Origin: Xylanimonas cellulosilytica DSM 15894
Lineage (GTDB): Bacteria; Actinomycetota; Actinomycetes; Actinomycetales; Cellulomonadaceae
Length of the DNA stretch: 64,000 bases
Reading direction: 5' to 3'
Assembly (NCBI RefSeq): GCF_000024965.1
Contig: NC_013530.1
Coordinates: 2,666,001-2,730,000 of the forward strand
Part shown: one piece after another, positions 33,667-42,368 of the stretch
Layout: the number at the start of each line of letters is the position of its first letter
Numbering within the stretch: position 1 is the stretch's first letter
Made by a program: the position numbers and the translations under genes
Notes under the pieces: generated by a model
What the model saw: the letters and a program-made list of their open reading frames with translations, nothing else
Database searches by the model: none
Told to the model about the DNA's origin: nothing

Positions 33667-34212
33667 GTGACCCCAGCGACGCTCACCCCCGACGAGGAGT
33701 TCGCCGCCTTCATGGTCGAGGCCTCGCCGCGGCTCGCGCACACCGCGTGGCTCCTCACCGGTGACGAGCACCTCGCCGAGGAGCTCGTCCAGGAAGCCCT
33801 GACCCGCACCTTCCTCGCCTGGAACAAGGTGCGCACGCGCGACCCGCACGCCTACGCCCGCCGCGTGCTGGTCGGACGCCGCACGAACGACCGGGTCAAG
33901 CGCGACCGCGAACCGTCCTATGCGCTCCCGGCGCTGCCCGACGACGCGACCGAGGGCGGCGAGCGCGCCGTCATCGAGCGCGACCGCCTGGTGCGCGCGC
34001 TGGCGACCCTCACCCCGCGGCAGCGACGCATCGTCGTGCTGCGTCACCTCGTCGGGCTGAGCGAGCAGGAGGTCGCGCACGACCTCGGTGTCTCGCTCGG
34101 CACCATCAAGTCGACCGCGTCCCGCGGCCTCGCCCAGCTCCGCCAGGTGCTCGAGTCCGCCGACGACGCCCCACCCCAGCCCGGTACCGAACGATCCGGC
34201 ACGGAGAGATAA
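33667..34212 (+). CDS. RNA polymerase sigma factor, SigE family (ECF type)
   Basis: 181-residue sigma factor. The region-2 segment (FAAFMVEASPRLAHTAWLLTGDEHLAEELVQEALTRTFLAW; residues about 11-51) and region 4 (LTPRQRRIVVLRHLVGLSEQEVAHDLGVSLGTIKSTASRGLAQL; about 117-160) are typical of the SigE/SCO-type group abundant in Actinobacteria. The GTG at 33667 follows GAGGA. The gene downstream, 10 bp away, encodes a small membrane protein that could be its regulator. Target promoters cannot be inferred. Confidence 0.92.
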   Translation: MTPATLTPDEEFAAFMVEASPRLAHTAWLLTGDEHLAEELVQEALTRTFLAWNKVRTRDPHAYARRVLVGRRTNDRVKRDREPSYALPALPDDATEGGERAVIERDRLVRALATLTPRQRRIVVLRHLVGLSEQEVAHDLGVSLGTIKSTASRGLAQLRQVLESADDAPPQPGTERSGTER

Positions 34213-34222
34213 GGAGGACGCC

Positions 34223-34675
34223 ATGCCCCTGGACGACGACGCGTTCGCCCAGACCCTGAGCCGGATCGCCGCCGACGTCGCGCCGGACATCGACGTCGAC
34301 ACCTCGCGCGTGGTGCCCACCGCGCGCCGACGCCGGGACCGCCGCCGCTCGCTCGTGACCGCGTCGCTGGGCGTCGCCGTGCTCGCCGGGGTGGGCTTCT
34401 CCCAGGCACCCGCCTGGACCACCGGCCCCGTGGTCGCCGCGCAGGAGCCCGCGCACGAGGCCGTGCTGGAGCCGGTCGCCGAGCCCGCGATCGCCCCGTT
34501 CGACGCCGTCGGCCTGGACGACGCCCCCGTCGTCGTCGCCGTCGCCGACAGCGAGGCCGCCGACGGCGCAGCCCGCCTGCCCGCCCCCGTCGTCGGCACG
34601 CTGGGCGTCGTCGGCCTCGGCGCCCTGGGCACGGGCGCGTGGTTCCTCGCGCGGTCGCGGCGCTACGCCGCCTGA
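34223..34675 (+). CDS. Two-helix membrane protein downstream of the sigma factor, possible anti-sigma factor
   Basis: 150 residues. The acidic N-terminus MPLDDDAFAQTLSRIAADVAPDIDVDTS is followed by a basic stretch (ARRRRDRRR), a transmembrane helix (about 49-66), an exported Ala/Val/Glu-rich segment, a second helix (about 128-143) and RSRRYAA. It is probably the membrane partner of the sigma factor, since the pair is coupled (AAGGAGG overlaps the sigma stop). No HxxxCxxC anti-sigma motif is seen. The C-terminal anchor resembles that of the surface protein at 32970. Confidence 0.75.
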   Translation: MPLDDDAFAQTLSRIAADVAPDIDVDTSRVVPTARRRRDRRRSLVTASLGVAVLAGVGFSQAPAWTTGPVVAAQEPAHEAVLEPVAEPAIAPFDAVGLDDAPVVVAVADSEAADGAARLPAPVVGTLGVVGLGALGTGAWFLARSRRYAA

Positions 34676-34698
34676 TCGCCGCACGGCCCACCACCTTC

Positions 34699-34757
34699 GT
34701 ATACACAACGGCCCTCATCTGGACGCAAGCGGCCGACAGGTCTACGTTCTGTATACA
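34699..34757. promoter_or_regulatory. GntR-gene promoter with TGTATACA operator candidates
   Basis: GTATACA occurs at 34699-34705 and again, as palindromic TGTATACA, at 34750-34757, where it overlaps the first base of the GntR start codon. A -35-like TGGACG (34720-34725) and -10-like TACGTT (34743-34748), 17 bp apart, would start a leaderless transcript at the ATG. Binding at the second site would block initiation, a plausible autoregulation. Confidence 0.5.
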
Positions 34758-35401
34758 TGAGCGTCATCGAGGCCGTTCCACGCGCCAGCGAGCGGGCGTA
34801 CCGCACGCTGCGTGACGAGATCGTGCGCTGGGAGCTGCGTCCCGGCGACGCGCTCGCGGAGATCGACCTCGCCGCGCGGCTCGGCATGTCCCGCACCCCC
34901 GTCCGCGAGGCGCTCGCCCGCCTCGTCGCGGACGGGCTCGCCGTCGCCGTCGGCGGGCGCGGTCTCGCCGTCGCACCGATGGACCTCGCCCGCGTGCGCG
35001 CCCTCTACGAGGTGCGGCAGGCCCTCGAGGCGCAGGCCGCCCGCCTCGCCGCACGACGCGGCGACCCGGCCGTGTTCGCGGCCCTCGCCGCCGAGCTCGC
35101 CGCGGCACCCAGCGAGCCGGCCGCCTACTACGACCTGGTCGCCCGGCTCGACGCGGCGATCGACGCCGCCGCCGCCAACGACTACCTCACGGCCGCGCTG
35201 ACCGGCGTGCGCACCCACCTCGAACGCATCCGCCGGATCGCGCAGGACGACCCCGCCCGGCTCGCCGCGGCCGCCGTCGAGCACCGGACCATCGCCGCCG
35301 CGATCGCCGCCGGTGACGCCGACCTCGCCGCGCACGCCACGCACGTGCACCTGCACCACAGCCTCGACAACGTCGTCAGGACCGGAGGTCCCGCCGCATG
35401 A
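34757..35401 (+). CDS. GntR family regulator of the methylcitrate genes
   Basis: 214 residues: N-terminal winged helix ([38 protein letters not shown], about 16-53) and an all-helical FCD domain with the metal-site type residues RTIAAAI...[10 protein letters not shown] near the C-terminus. It is the first gene of an operon with prpD, prpB and prpC, overlapping prpD by 4 bp. Probably senses a methylcitrate-cycle intermediate; the ligand is inferred. Confidence 0.92.
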   Translation: MSVIEAVPRASERAYRTLRDEIVRWELRPGDALAEIDLAARLGMSRTPVREALARLVADGLAVAVGGRGLAVAPMDLARVRALYEVRQALEAQAARLAARRGDPAVFAALAAELAAAPSEPAAYYDLVARLDAAIDAAAANDYLTAALTGVRTHLERIRRIAQDDPARLAAAAVEHRTIAAAIAAGDADLAAHATHVHLHHSLDNVVRTGGPAA

Positions 35402-36915
35402 TCACCCACCACGTCCGCGTGCACCGCAGCGACGAGCCGCTCCCCCGCGAACGCCAGCTCGCCTGGCGGATCGCCGAGGTCGCCGCCGAGCGCGTCGAGC
35501 CGACCCCCGACGTCGTCGACATGGTGGTCAACCGGGTCATCGACAACGCGGCGGTCGCGACGGCGAGCCTGGGTCGTGCGCCCGTGCTGGCCGCGCGCGC
35601 CCAGGCGGAGGCGCACGCCCCGTCGTCGGGCGGGGACGGGGCCACCGTGTTCGGGTCGCCGCACCGCACCAGCCCCGAGTGGGCCGCCTGGGCCAACGGG
35701 GTCGCCGTGCGCGAGCTCGACTACCACGACACCTTCCTGGCCGCCGAGTACTCGCACCCGGGTGACAACATCCCGCCGCTGGTCGCCGTCGCCCAGCACG
35801 TCGGGGCGTCGGGGGCCGAGCTCGTGCGCGGCATCGTGACCGGGTACGAGATCCAGGTCGACCTGGCCAAGGCCATCTCGCTGCACGCGCACAAGATCGA
35901 CCACGTCGCCCACCTGGGGCCGTCGGCCGCCGCCGGTCTGGGCACGCTGCTCGGCCTCGACGCCGGCACCATCGCGCAGGCCGTGGCACAGGCGCTGCAC
36001 ACGACGACGGCGACCCGGCAGTCGCGCAAGGGCGAGATCTCCACCTGGAAGGCGTACGCGCCGGCCTTCGCGGGCAAGGCGGCCATCGAGGCGGTCGACC
36101 GGGCGATGCGCGGGCAGACCAGCCCGTCGCCCGTCTACGAGGGCGAGGACGGCGTCATCGCGTGGCTGCTGGACGGGCCCTCCGGTGCGTACGACGTCGC
36201 CCTCCCTGCGCGGGGCGAGCCCCGCACGGCGATCCTCGACACCTACACCAAGGAGCACTCGGCCGAGTACCAGGCGCAGGCATGGATCGACCTCGCGCGA
36301 CGCCTCGGCCGCGAGCGCCCCGAGCTGCGCGACCCGGCGAACGTCGAGCGGATCGTGCTGCACACGAGCCACCACACGCACCACGTGATCGGCTCGGGTG
36401 CGGGGGACCCGCAGAAGTACGACCCGGGCGCCTCGCGGGAGACGCTCGACCACTCGATCCCGTACATCGTGGCGGTGGCGCTGCAGGACGGTGCGTGGCA
36501 CCACGTCGCCTCGTACGAGCCGTCGCGTGCGGCCCGCCCCGACACGGTGGCCCTCTGGCGGAAGGTCACGACGGCGGAGGACCCGGAGTGGACGCGCCGC
36601 TACCACGCGAGCGACCCGGCCGAGAAGGCGTTCGGGGGGCGTGCGGAGATCGTGCTGACCAGCGGCGAGACGGTGACGGCCGAGATCGCCGTCGCCGACG
36701 CGCACCCGCTGGGCGCCCGCCCGTTCGCCCGCGCGGACTACGTGCGCAAGTTCCGCACCCTGGCCGACGGGGTGCTCGCGGACGCCGAGGTCGAGCGCTT
36801 CCTCGACGTCGCGTCACGGCTGCCGGACCTGCGCCCGGACGAGCTGGCCGGGCTCACCGTCACCCCGCTCGTCGACCCCGCGGCGAGCGTCCCCGCCACC
36901 CGCGGGATCTTCTGA
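35398..36915 (+). CDS. prpD: 2-methylcitrate dehydratase
   Basis: MmgE/PrpD-family enzyme of 505 residues that dehydrates 2-methylcitrate to 2-methyl-cis-aconitate in propionate breakdown. Family markers are the central [16 protein letters not shown] stretch, [12 protein letters not shown] and the later [10 protein letters not shown]. It lies in an operon with GntR, prpB and prpC; its stop shares one base with the prpB start (TGATG). Some PrpD act on cis-aconitate, so minor activity is uncertain. Confidence 0.95.
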   Translation: MITHHVRVHRSDEPLPRERQLAWRIAEVAAERVEPTPDVVDMVVNRVIDNAAVATASLGRAPVLAARAQAEAHAPSSGGDGATVFGSPHRTSPEWAAWANGVAVRELDYHDTFLAAEYSHPGDNIPPLVAVAQHVGASGAELVRGIVTGYEIQVDLAKAISLHAHKIDHVAHLGPSAAAGLGTLLGLDAGTIAQAVAQALHTTTATRQSRKGEISTWKAYAPAFAGKAAIEAVDRAMRGQTSPSPVYEGEDGVIAWLLDGPSGAYDVALPARGEPRTAILDTYTKEHSAEYQAQAWIDLARRLGRERPELRDPANVERIVLHTSHHTHHVIGSGAGDPQKYDPGASRETLDHSIPYIVAVALQDGAWHHVASYEPSRAARPDTVALWRKVTTAEDPEWTRRYHASDPAEKAFGGRAEIVLTSGETVTAEIAVADAHPLGARPFARADYVRKFRTLADGVLADAEVERFLDVASRLPDLRPDELAGLTVTPLVDPAASVPATRGIF

Positions 36916-37829
36916 TGCTGTACTCCACGGCGACGCCGTCGGCCAAGCGGCGCGCGCTGCGCGAGCGCCTGCGCTCGGGCGACCTGCTGGAGCTCCCGGG
37001 GGCGTTCAACCCGCTCGCCGCGCGCCTGATCCAGGACAAGGGGTTCGACGGCGTGTACGTGTCGGGCGCCGTCGTCGCCGCCGACCTGGGCCTTCCCGAC
37101 GTCGGGCTGACGACGCTGACCGAGGTGGCCGCGCGGGCCGGGCAGGTCGCACGGATGACGGACCTGCCCACGCTGGTGGACGCCGACACCGGGTTCGGGG
37201 AGGCGATGAACGTCGCCCGCACCGTGCAGGCGCTCGAGGACGCGGGCGTCGCCGGCCTGCACGTCGAGGACCAGGTCAACCCCAAGCGGTGCGGGCACCT
37301 GGATGGCAAGCAGGTGGTGGACGACGTCGTCGCGCTGCAGCGGGTGCGCGCTGCGGTCGACGCCCGGCGGGACGCCGACCTGCTGATCATGGCCCGCACG
37401 GACGCGCGCGGCGTGCTCGGGCTCGATGCCGCGCTCGACCGGGCCCGCGCGCTCGTGGACGCGGGCGCCGACGCCGTCTTCCCCGAGGCGCTGACCGGCC
37501 TGGGCGAGTACGAGCGGTTCGCGAGCGCGCTGGGCGTGCCGGTGCTGGCGAACATGACCGAGTTCGGCAAGACCGAGCTGTTCACCCGCGACCAGCTCCG
37601 CGACGCCGGCGTCGCCGTCGTCATCTACCCCGTCTCGCTGCTGCGCGTCGCGATGGGCGCCACGGAGCGGGCCCTGGACGCCTTGCGGGCCGAGGGCTCG
37701 CTGGCGTCCCAGGTGCCGGGCATGCAGACCCGCGCGAGGCTGTACGAGCTGCTGGACTACGCCGGGTACACCGGCTTCGACGACGGAGTCGCCCGCGCCG
37801 CCGGGTCGCCTCCAGGAGGGCTGTCATGA
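36915..37829 (+). CDS. prpB: 2-methylisocitrate lyase
   Basis: TIM-barrel enzyme of the isocitrate-lyase/PEP-mutase superfamily, 304 residues, cleaving 2-methylisocitrate to pyruvate and succinate. The active-site loop reads KRCGHLDGK (124-132; canonical KKCGH), and the metal-binding Asp are in VDADTGFG (89 and 91). Overlaps prpC by 4 bp. Confidence 0.95.
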   Translation: MLYSTATPSAKRRALRERLRSGDLLELPGAFNPLAARLIQDKGFDGVYVSGAVVAADLGLPDVGLTTLTEVAARAGQVARMTDLPTLVDADTGFGEAMNVARTVQALEDAGVAGLHVEDQVNPKRCGHLDGKQVVDDVVALQRVRAAVDARRDADLLIMARTDARGVLGLDAALDRARALVDAGADAVFPEALTGLGEYERFASALGVPVLANMTEFGKTELFTRDQLRDAGVAVVIYPVSLLRVAMGATERALDALRAEGSLASQVPGMQTRARLYELLDYAGYTGFDDGVARAAGSPPGGLS

Positions 37830-38968
37830 CCGAGCACGAGATCCATCGAGGGCTGGCCGGCATCTATGCCGACAGCACCGCCATCAGCCGTGTGGACCCC
37901 GACTCCAACTCGCTGCTCTACCGCGGGTACCCCGTGCAGCAGCTCGCGGACACCCAGCCGTTCGAGGCCGTCGCGCTGCTGCTGTGGAACGGCGAGCTGC
38001 CCACGCAGGACGAGCTGGAGTGGTTGCGCGTCAACGGCCGCCCGCACCGGCCGCTGCGCGACGACGTCCGCGCCGCCCTCGACGCCCTCCCACCGGGGGC
38101 GCACCCCATGGACGAGATCCGCACCGCCGTCAGCGTCATCGGCGCCCGCGAGGGCGAGGGCGAGTCGCTCCACGAGGGTGGTCCGACCCGCGAGGAGAAC
38201 GTGGCCCGCAGCCTGCGGCTGTTCGCGGCCCTGCCCGCGATCGTCGCCTACGGGCAGCGGCGCCGGCACGGGCTGACCCCGGTGCCGCCGCGCGAGGACC
38301 TCACCTACGCGCAGAACTTCCTGTGGATGACGCACGGCGAGCTGCCCGACCCGGTGGTGGTCGACGCGTTCAACCGGTCGATGATCCTGTACGCCGAGCA
38401 CACCTTCAACGCCTCGACGTTCACCGCGCGCGTCATCGCCTCGACCCTCAGCGACCTGCACTCGGCCGTCGTCGGCGCGATCGGCGCGCTCAAAGGGCCC
38501 CTGCACGGCGGCGCCAACGAGATGGTCATGCACACGTTCGACGAGATCGGCACCGCCGACGCCGTCGGCCCCTGGCTGGACCAGGCGCTCGCGGCGCACC
38601 GCAAGATCATGGGGTTCGGGCACCGCGTCTACAAGCACGGCGACTCGCGCGTGCCGACCATGCGGGCCGCGCTCGGCACCCTGGTCGAGCACTACGACCG
38701 CCCCGACCTGCTCGCGCTGTACGAGGCGCTGGAGCGCGAGTTCGTCGAGCGCAAGGGCATCTACCCCAACCTCGACTTCCCATCCGGGCCCGCCTACCAC
38801 CTCATGGGCTTCGACACCCCGACCTTCACCCCGCTGTTCGTGGCGGCGCGCGTGATCGGCTGGACCGCGCACATCCTCGAGCAGCAGGAGCACAACGCCC
38901 TGATCCGCCCGCTGGCCGCGTACACCGGGGCGCCGGAGCGTCAGGTTCCGGGATGGTCGGCGCCGTAG
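37826..38968 (+). CDS. prpC: 2-methylcitrate synthase (citrate synthase family)
   Basis: Condenses propionyl-CoA with oxaloacetate. It has 380 residues, the size of PrpC rather than the longer GltA. Catalytic residues are visible: His227 in GPLHGGANE, His266 in GFGHRVYK and Asp316 in YPNLDFPSG. The ATG at 37826 follows AGGAGG. Last gene of the prp operon; no propionyl-CoA synthetase gene is present nearby, so propionyl-CoA probably comes from other catabolism. Confidence 0.93.
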   Translation: MTEHEIHRGLAGIYADSTAISRVDPDSNSLLYRGYPVQQLADTQPFEAVALLLWNGELPTQDELEWLRVNGRPHRPLRDDVRAALDALPPGAHPMDEIRTAVSVIGAREGEGESLHEGGPTREENVARSLRLFAALPAIVAYGQRRRHGLTPVPPREDLTYAQNFLWMTHGELPDPVVVDAFNRSMILYAEHTFNASTFTARVIASTLSDLHSAVVGAIGALKGPLHGGANEMVMHTFDEIGTADAVGPWLDQALAAHRKIMGFGHRVYKHGDSRVPTMRAALGTLVEHYDRPDLLALYEALEREFVERKGIYPNLDFPSGPAYHLMGFDTPTFTPLFVAARVIGWTAHILEQQEHNALIRPLAAYTGAPERQVPGWSAP

Positions 38969-38978
38969 GCTGACCGGA
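38966..38978 (+). promoter_or_regulatory. -10 TAGGCT overlapping the prpC stop, for the CYTH gene
   Basis: TAGGCT at 38966-38971 contains the prpC stop codon and lies seven bases before the next ATG (38978). It would give a leaderless mRNA. The same hexamer precedes sigR-like and kgd starts in this window. Confidence 0.5.
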
Positions 38979-39613
38979 TGACCGACGAGACCCCGGCCTA
39001 CGCGGACTTCGAGTTCGAGCGCCGGTTCCTGGTGCGCGAGCTGCCCGCCACGCTGCGTGACACCCCCGCGCTCATCGTGCAGAGCTACTTCCTGTCCGAC
39101 GGCGGGTTCGCCCTGCGGGTCCGCGTCCAGGCCTCCGGCGTCGAGGCGCGGCTGTCGGCGTCGTCGGACGCCCGTGAGGTGCTGGCACGGCACACGGGCC
39201 AGTTCGACTTCGCGGCGGTGACCGTCAAGGGACCGAGCGTCGGCGGCACCCGGTACGAGGCCGAGCGGCAGATCGAACCGAGCGTCGGCGTCGAGCTGGT
39301 GCGGCGTGGCGGCGCGCAGATCCTCAAGACGCGCTACGCGGCCTGGCTCGGCGCGGACGGCTGGGTGATCGACGAGTTCGGCGGCACCAACCACCCGCTG
39401 CTCGTCGCCGAGTGCGAGCGGTCCGGCCCGGTCACCGACCTGCAGATCCCCGACTTCTGCGTCACGGAGCTCACGGACGACCGGCGGTTCTCCAACGAGT
39501 CGCTCGCCGTGGACCCGTACTCGCACTGGTCGGCCGCGTTCGCCAGGGAGCTCACCGAGAACGGCCCGCAGTTCCGGCAGGACTTCGGGGACAACAGCTC
39601 GCTGCCCGTGTAG
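38978..39613 (+). CDS. CYTH-domain protein (triphosphate tunnel metalloenzyme superfamily)
   Basis: 211 residues. The N-terminal FEFERRFLVRELP matches the CYTH signature ExExK (here EFER with Arg in place of Lys), and alternating charged beta strands follow (VTVKGPSVGGTRYEAERQIE, VIDEFGG, LLVAECER), as in the beta-barrel tunnel that binds polyphosphates or adenylate. Substrate unknown: inorganic triphosphatase is the common activity. It follows the prp operon but has its own -10 box. Confidence 0.82.
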   Translation: MTDETPAYADFEFERRFLVRELPATLRDTPALIVQSYFLSDGGFALRVRVQASGVEARLSASSDAREVLARHTGQFDFAAVTVKGPSVGGTRYEAERQIEPSVGVELVRRGGAQILKTRYAAWLGADGWVIDEFGGTNHPLLVAECERSGPVTDLQIPDFCVTELTDDRRFSNESLAVDPYSHWSAAFARELTENGPQFRQDFGDNSSLPV

Positions 39614-39664
39614 CAGGGTGCTCGGCGCCGCCCGCCGGTGCCAGGCCCGTCAGTACCAGGCCCG

Positions 39665-41008
39665 TCAGTGCCAGGTCGAGATTTCCTCGACCCCGGGCCG
39701 GAACTCGAAGTGCCACGGCTCGTAGTTGCCCGCGCCGCCGCGGCGCGCCCACGGCGGGTTCTCCCACCCGTACGCGGCGCCGTTCTGCACCAGCCACTTG
39801 TAGGCGGCCGAGCTGCCCGTCACGGAGGACGCCAGGTCGATGGCCAGGCCGAGGCCGTGCATCGAGGTGCCGGGCCGGGCTGCCAGATAGCCGCGCGACG
39901 CCTTGACCGAGTACTGCTGGGCCAGCGAGCGGTAGCTGGAGACCAGCGCGAGATCGACGCCGAACTCGTCGCGGTAGGCCTCGTTGAGAGCCGTCAGGGC
40001 CACCGCTGCCCGCGCCTGGAGGCGCTCGCCCTCGGCAAAGGGCAGCCCGCACAGCTCCGTGTCCGTCAGCTTGCCGTTGCTGCTGGAGACCGTCACGCCC
40101 GCGTCGCAGCCCGGCAGCGGGTCCCGGTCCTGGGAACGCGACGCCGTCGTGAGCTCACGGGACAGCACGGGGGCCGCCTGGATGCCCTGAGCCACCCGCG
40201 GCGCCGTCACCCGCGCACTGATGACGTCGAGGGTCGACGGGCCCGACGACGCTTGGTCGAGGTCGAACGGTGACGCGCCGCCGTTGCCCGCGGCAGGGCC
40301 GCCCGGAGCCAGCGGCGCCGCGATCGTCGCCGCGGCCAGCGCACCGAGGACGGCGACCCGGGGGAACCAGGAGCGGCCGCGCGGGGCCTCGGCCTGCTCC
40401 GTGCGGGGCTCACGCCCGGCCCGTGCCGCCCGCGACGGCAGCTCGCGCGGCACGGCGGCAGCGACGGGAGCAAGGGCGGGAGCCGGCGCGGGACCGGCCT
40501 CGCTGGCCGCGATGACGCGCGGGAACGGCGTGGGCGCGGGGGACGGCGTAGGCGGCGACACGACGACCGGAGCGGGCAGGGGCGCCGGCGGTGCCAGGGC
40601 TGCGGGGCCCTCCTGGCGCGGTACCCGGAGGTCGTGACGTGAGGGTGAGGGCGCGGGCGCCGGTCGGGCTGCGGGACGTGCCTGCGACGGCGCGGGCTCA
40701 GGCCGGGGTACGACCGGACGCGTGGAGATGGCCGGGACCGCCGACTGCTGCCGGGACCCGGCCGGGTTCCCGAGCGCAGGGTTCCCGAGCGCAGGGTTCC
40801 CGTGCATCGGGTTGCCCACCACGGGGTTGCCCACCGCGGGGCTGATCGGGGCCGGACCGTGGAACGTGATGCCGCCGACGACGACCGTGTCCCCGGAGCG
40901 CCCGCCGGCTCGCAGGGCCGCCTCGCGGGCCCGCTCCTCGGCCTCACGGCGCTCACGTCGCGTCATCAGGGCGGGACGGGTGGCCGACGTGGTGCTCGCC
41001 TGCTCCAC
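39665..41008 (-). CDS. M15-family D-alanyl-D-alanine carboxypeptidase with a long cytoplasmic N-terminal region
   Basis: 447 residues. The C-terminal peptidase (about 330-447) has the zinc motif SMHGLGLAID (His384, Asp391) and EPWHFEF (His433), like VanY/DacB-type enzymes that trim peptidoglycan stems. Before it lies a single transmembrane helix (about 217-232). The first 215 residues are cytoplasmic and disordered: an Arg/Glu-rich helix (15-35), five to six GNP repeats (60-82) and Pro/Ala-rich sequence. GTG start at 41008 after GGGAGG; the upstream in-frame reading from 41083 lies in the leader. Confidence 0.88.
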   Translation of the reverse strand: MEQASTTSATRPALMTRRERREAEERAREAALRAGGRSGDTVVVGGITFHGPAPISPAVGNPVVGNPMHGNPALGNPALGNPAGSRQQSAVPAISTRPVVPRPEPAPSQARPAARPAPAPSPSRHDLRVPRQEGPAALAPPAPLPAPVVVSPPTPSPAPTPFPRVIAASEAGPAPAPALAPVAAAVPRELPSRAARAGREPRTEQAEAPRGRSWFPRVAVLGALAAATIAAPLAPGGPAAGNGGASPFDLDQASSGPSTLDVISARVTAPRVAQGIQAAPVLSRELTTASRSQDRDPLPGCDAGVTVSSSNGKLTDTELCGLPFAEGERLQARAAVALTALNEAYRDEFGVDLALVSSYRSLAQQYSVKASRGYLAARPGTSMHGLGLAIDLASSVTGSSAAYKWLVQNGAAYGWENPPWARRGGAGNYEPWHFEFRPGVEEISTWH

Positions 41009-41109
41009 GTCACCTCCCGTTCCGGGGCACCTTCCAGGGCGCCGCGTTGCACTGTCCTGCTGTTCGAAAACGATCGCTGACAACGATGCCCACGGCCGTT
41101 CGTCACGGA

Positions 41110-41138
41110 ACCATAACGGGCTTGACCGCCGACGCCAA
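41110..41138 (-). promoter_or_regulatory. Promoter of the M15 peptidase gene
   Basis: On the minus strand TTGGCG (41138-41133), a 17-bp spacer and TATGGT (41115-41110) make a good housekeeping promoter. Transcription near 41103 gives a leader of about 95 nt. No known riboswitch consensus (for example the c-di-AMP ydaO type) was recognised in it. Confidence 0.6.
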
Positions 41139-41270
41139 CCCCCTGTTCACCTTCGCCAGGGACGGCCGGGCGCGTCCCACGGCGTGTCGGGTCGGGCGTG
41201 ACCGGGATCACGTCTGCCCCAGAACGCGGAGAACGCCCGAAAACCGGCCCTGTCCGCGTCGAGCGCCGCG

Positions 41271-42368
41271 TCAGGCCCGCGGCAGGCGCCGCTGCATCGC
41301 GTCCCGCACCTCGCCGACGAGCTCCTCGAGGATGTCCTCGAGGAACACGACGCCGACGACGCCGGCCGGCCCCTCGACGCGGGCCAGGTGCGCGCCGGTG
41401 CGCTGCATCGCGCGCAGCACCTCCTCGACCTCGTCGTGCGGCCGCACGGAGGCGAGCGCGCGCACCCGGAACCCGGGGACGGCCCGGTGCCGGTCGTCCC
41501 CGGTCGCGTAGAGCACGTCCTTGAGGTGCAGGTACCCGACGACGTCAGGGATCGGGGCGACAGGGGTCGGGACGTCGGGGGTCGGCGCGGTGTCGGCCCG
41601 TTCGCCGTCGACGACGGGGAAGCGCGAGAAGCCGGTGCGCGCGACGAGGTGCTCCACGTCGTCGGGCGTGACCCTGCCGGACACGGTGACCAGGCTCTCC
41701 ACGGGCACCATGACGTCCACGGCGGTGCGTGCGGAGAACTCGATCGCGGACCCGAGCAGGCCCTGCGCGTCGACGAGCAGGCCCTCGGCCTGCGAGTGCT
41801 CGACGATCGACTGCACCTCCTGCGCGGTGAACGCGGAGGGCACCTCGTCGCGCGGCTCCACCCCGGCCAGGCGCACGGCGTGGTTGGCCACCCAGTTGAG
41901 GGTCGCGATGACGGGCCGCATCACGCGGGCCACCATCACCAGCGGCGGCCCGAACCACAGCACGGCCCGCTCGGGCCCGGCGACCGCGAGGTTCTTGGGC
42001 ACCATCTCGCCCAGCACCACGTGCAGGTAGACGACGACGGCGAGCGCGATCACGAACGCGATCGGGTGCACCAGCGCGTCGGGGACGCCGATGGCGTGGA
42101 ACGGTCCCTCCAGCAGTGCCGCCACGGCGGGCTCGGCGACGATGCCGAGGCCCGTGGAGCACACGGTGACGCCGAGCTGGGCCGCGGCGAGCATGAGGGA
42201 GACGTGCTCCATCGCCCACAGCACCGTCTGGGCGCGGCGCTCCCCCGCGGCGGCACGCGGCTCGATGGCCGAGCGACGCGCCGAGATGATGGCGAACTCC
42301 GCGCCCACGAAGAACGCGTTCCCGGCGAGCAGCAGCACGCCGAGGACGATGGCGACGGGGGTGCTCAC
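41271..42368 (-). CDS. CNNM/CorC-type membrane protein (DUF21 plus CBS pair), short form
   Basis: 365 residues. The N-terminal DUF21/CNNM membrane domain has three to four helices (MSTPVAIVLGVLLLAGNAFFVGAEFA) with the signature YLHVVLGEMVPKNLAVAG. A cytoplasmic CBS pair (about 200-350) follows. It lacks the C-terminal CorC_HlyC domain found in its neighbour. Probably involved in Mg2+ or Co2+ export or resistance; the two genes overlap by 4 bp and likely form a heteromer. Confidence 0.88.
   Translation of the reverse strand: MSTPVAIVLGVLLLAGNAFFVGAEFAIISARRSAIEPRAAAGERRAQTVLWAMEHVSLMLAAAQLGVTVCSTGLGIVAEPAVAALLEGPFHAIGVPDALVHPIAFVIALAVVVYLHVVLGEMVPKNLAVAGPERAVLWFGPPLVMVARVMRPVIATLNWVANHAVRLAGVEPRDEVPSAFTAQEVQSIVEHSQAEGLLVDAQGLLGSAIEFSARTAVDVMVPVESLVTVSGRVTPDDVEHLVARTGFSRFPVVDGERADTAPTPDVPTPVAPIPDVVGYLHLKDVLYATGDDRHRAVPGFRVRALASVRPHDEVEEVLRAMQRTGAHLARVEGPAGVVGVVFLEDILEELVGEVRDAMQRRLPRA

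Noticed and set aside
41074-41087. A 14-nt word (TCGCTGACAACGAT) shared between the M15 leader and the xylanase upstream region (1255-1268)
   Set aside because: In 64 kb several 14-mers are expected to recur by chance, and only half of the xylanase palindrome is included.
41009-41109. Possible c-di-AMP (ydaO) riboswitch in the M15 leader
   Set aside because: Such riboswitches often precede cell-wall hydrolases in Actinobacteria, but I could not find their conserved core here.
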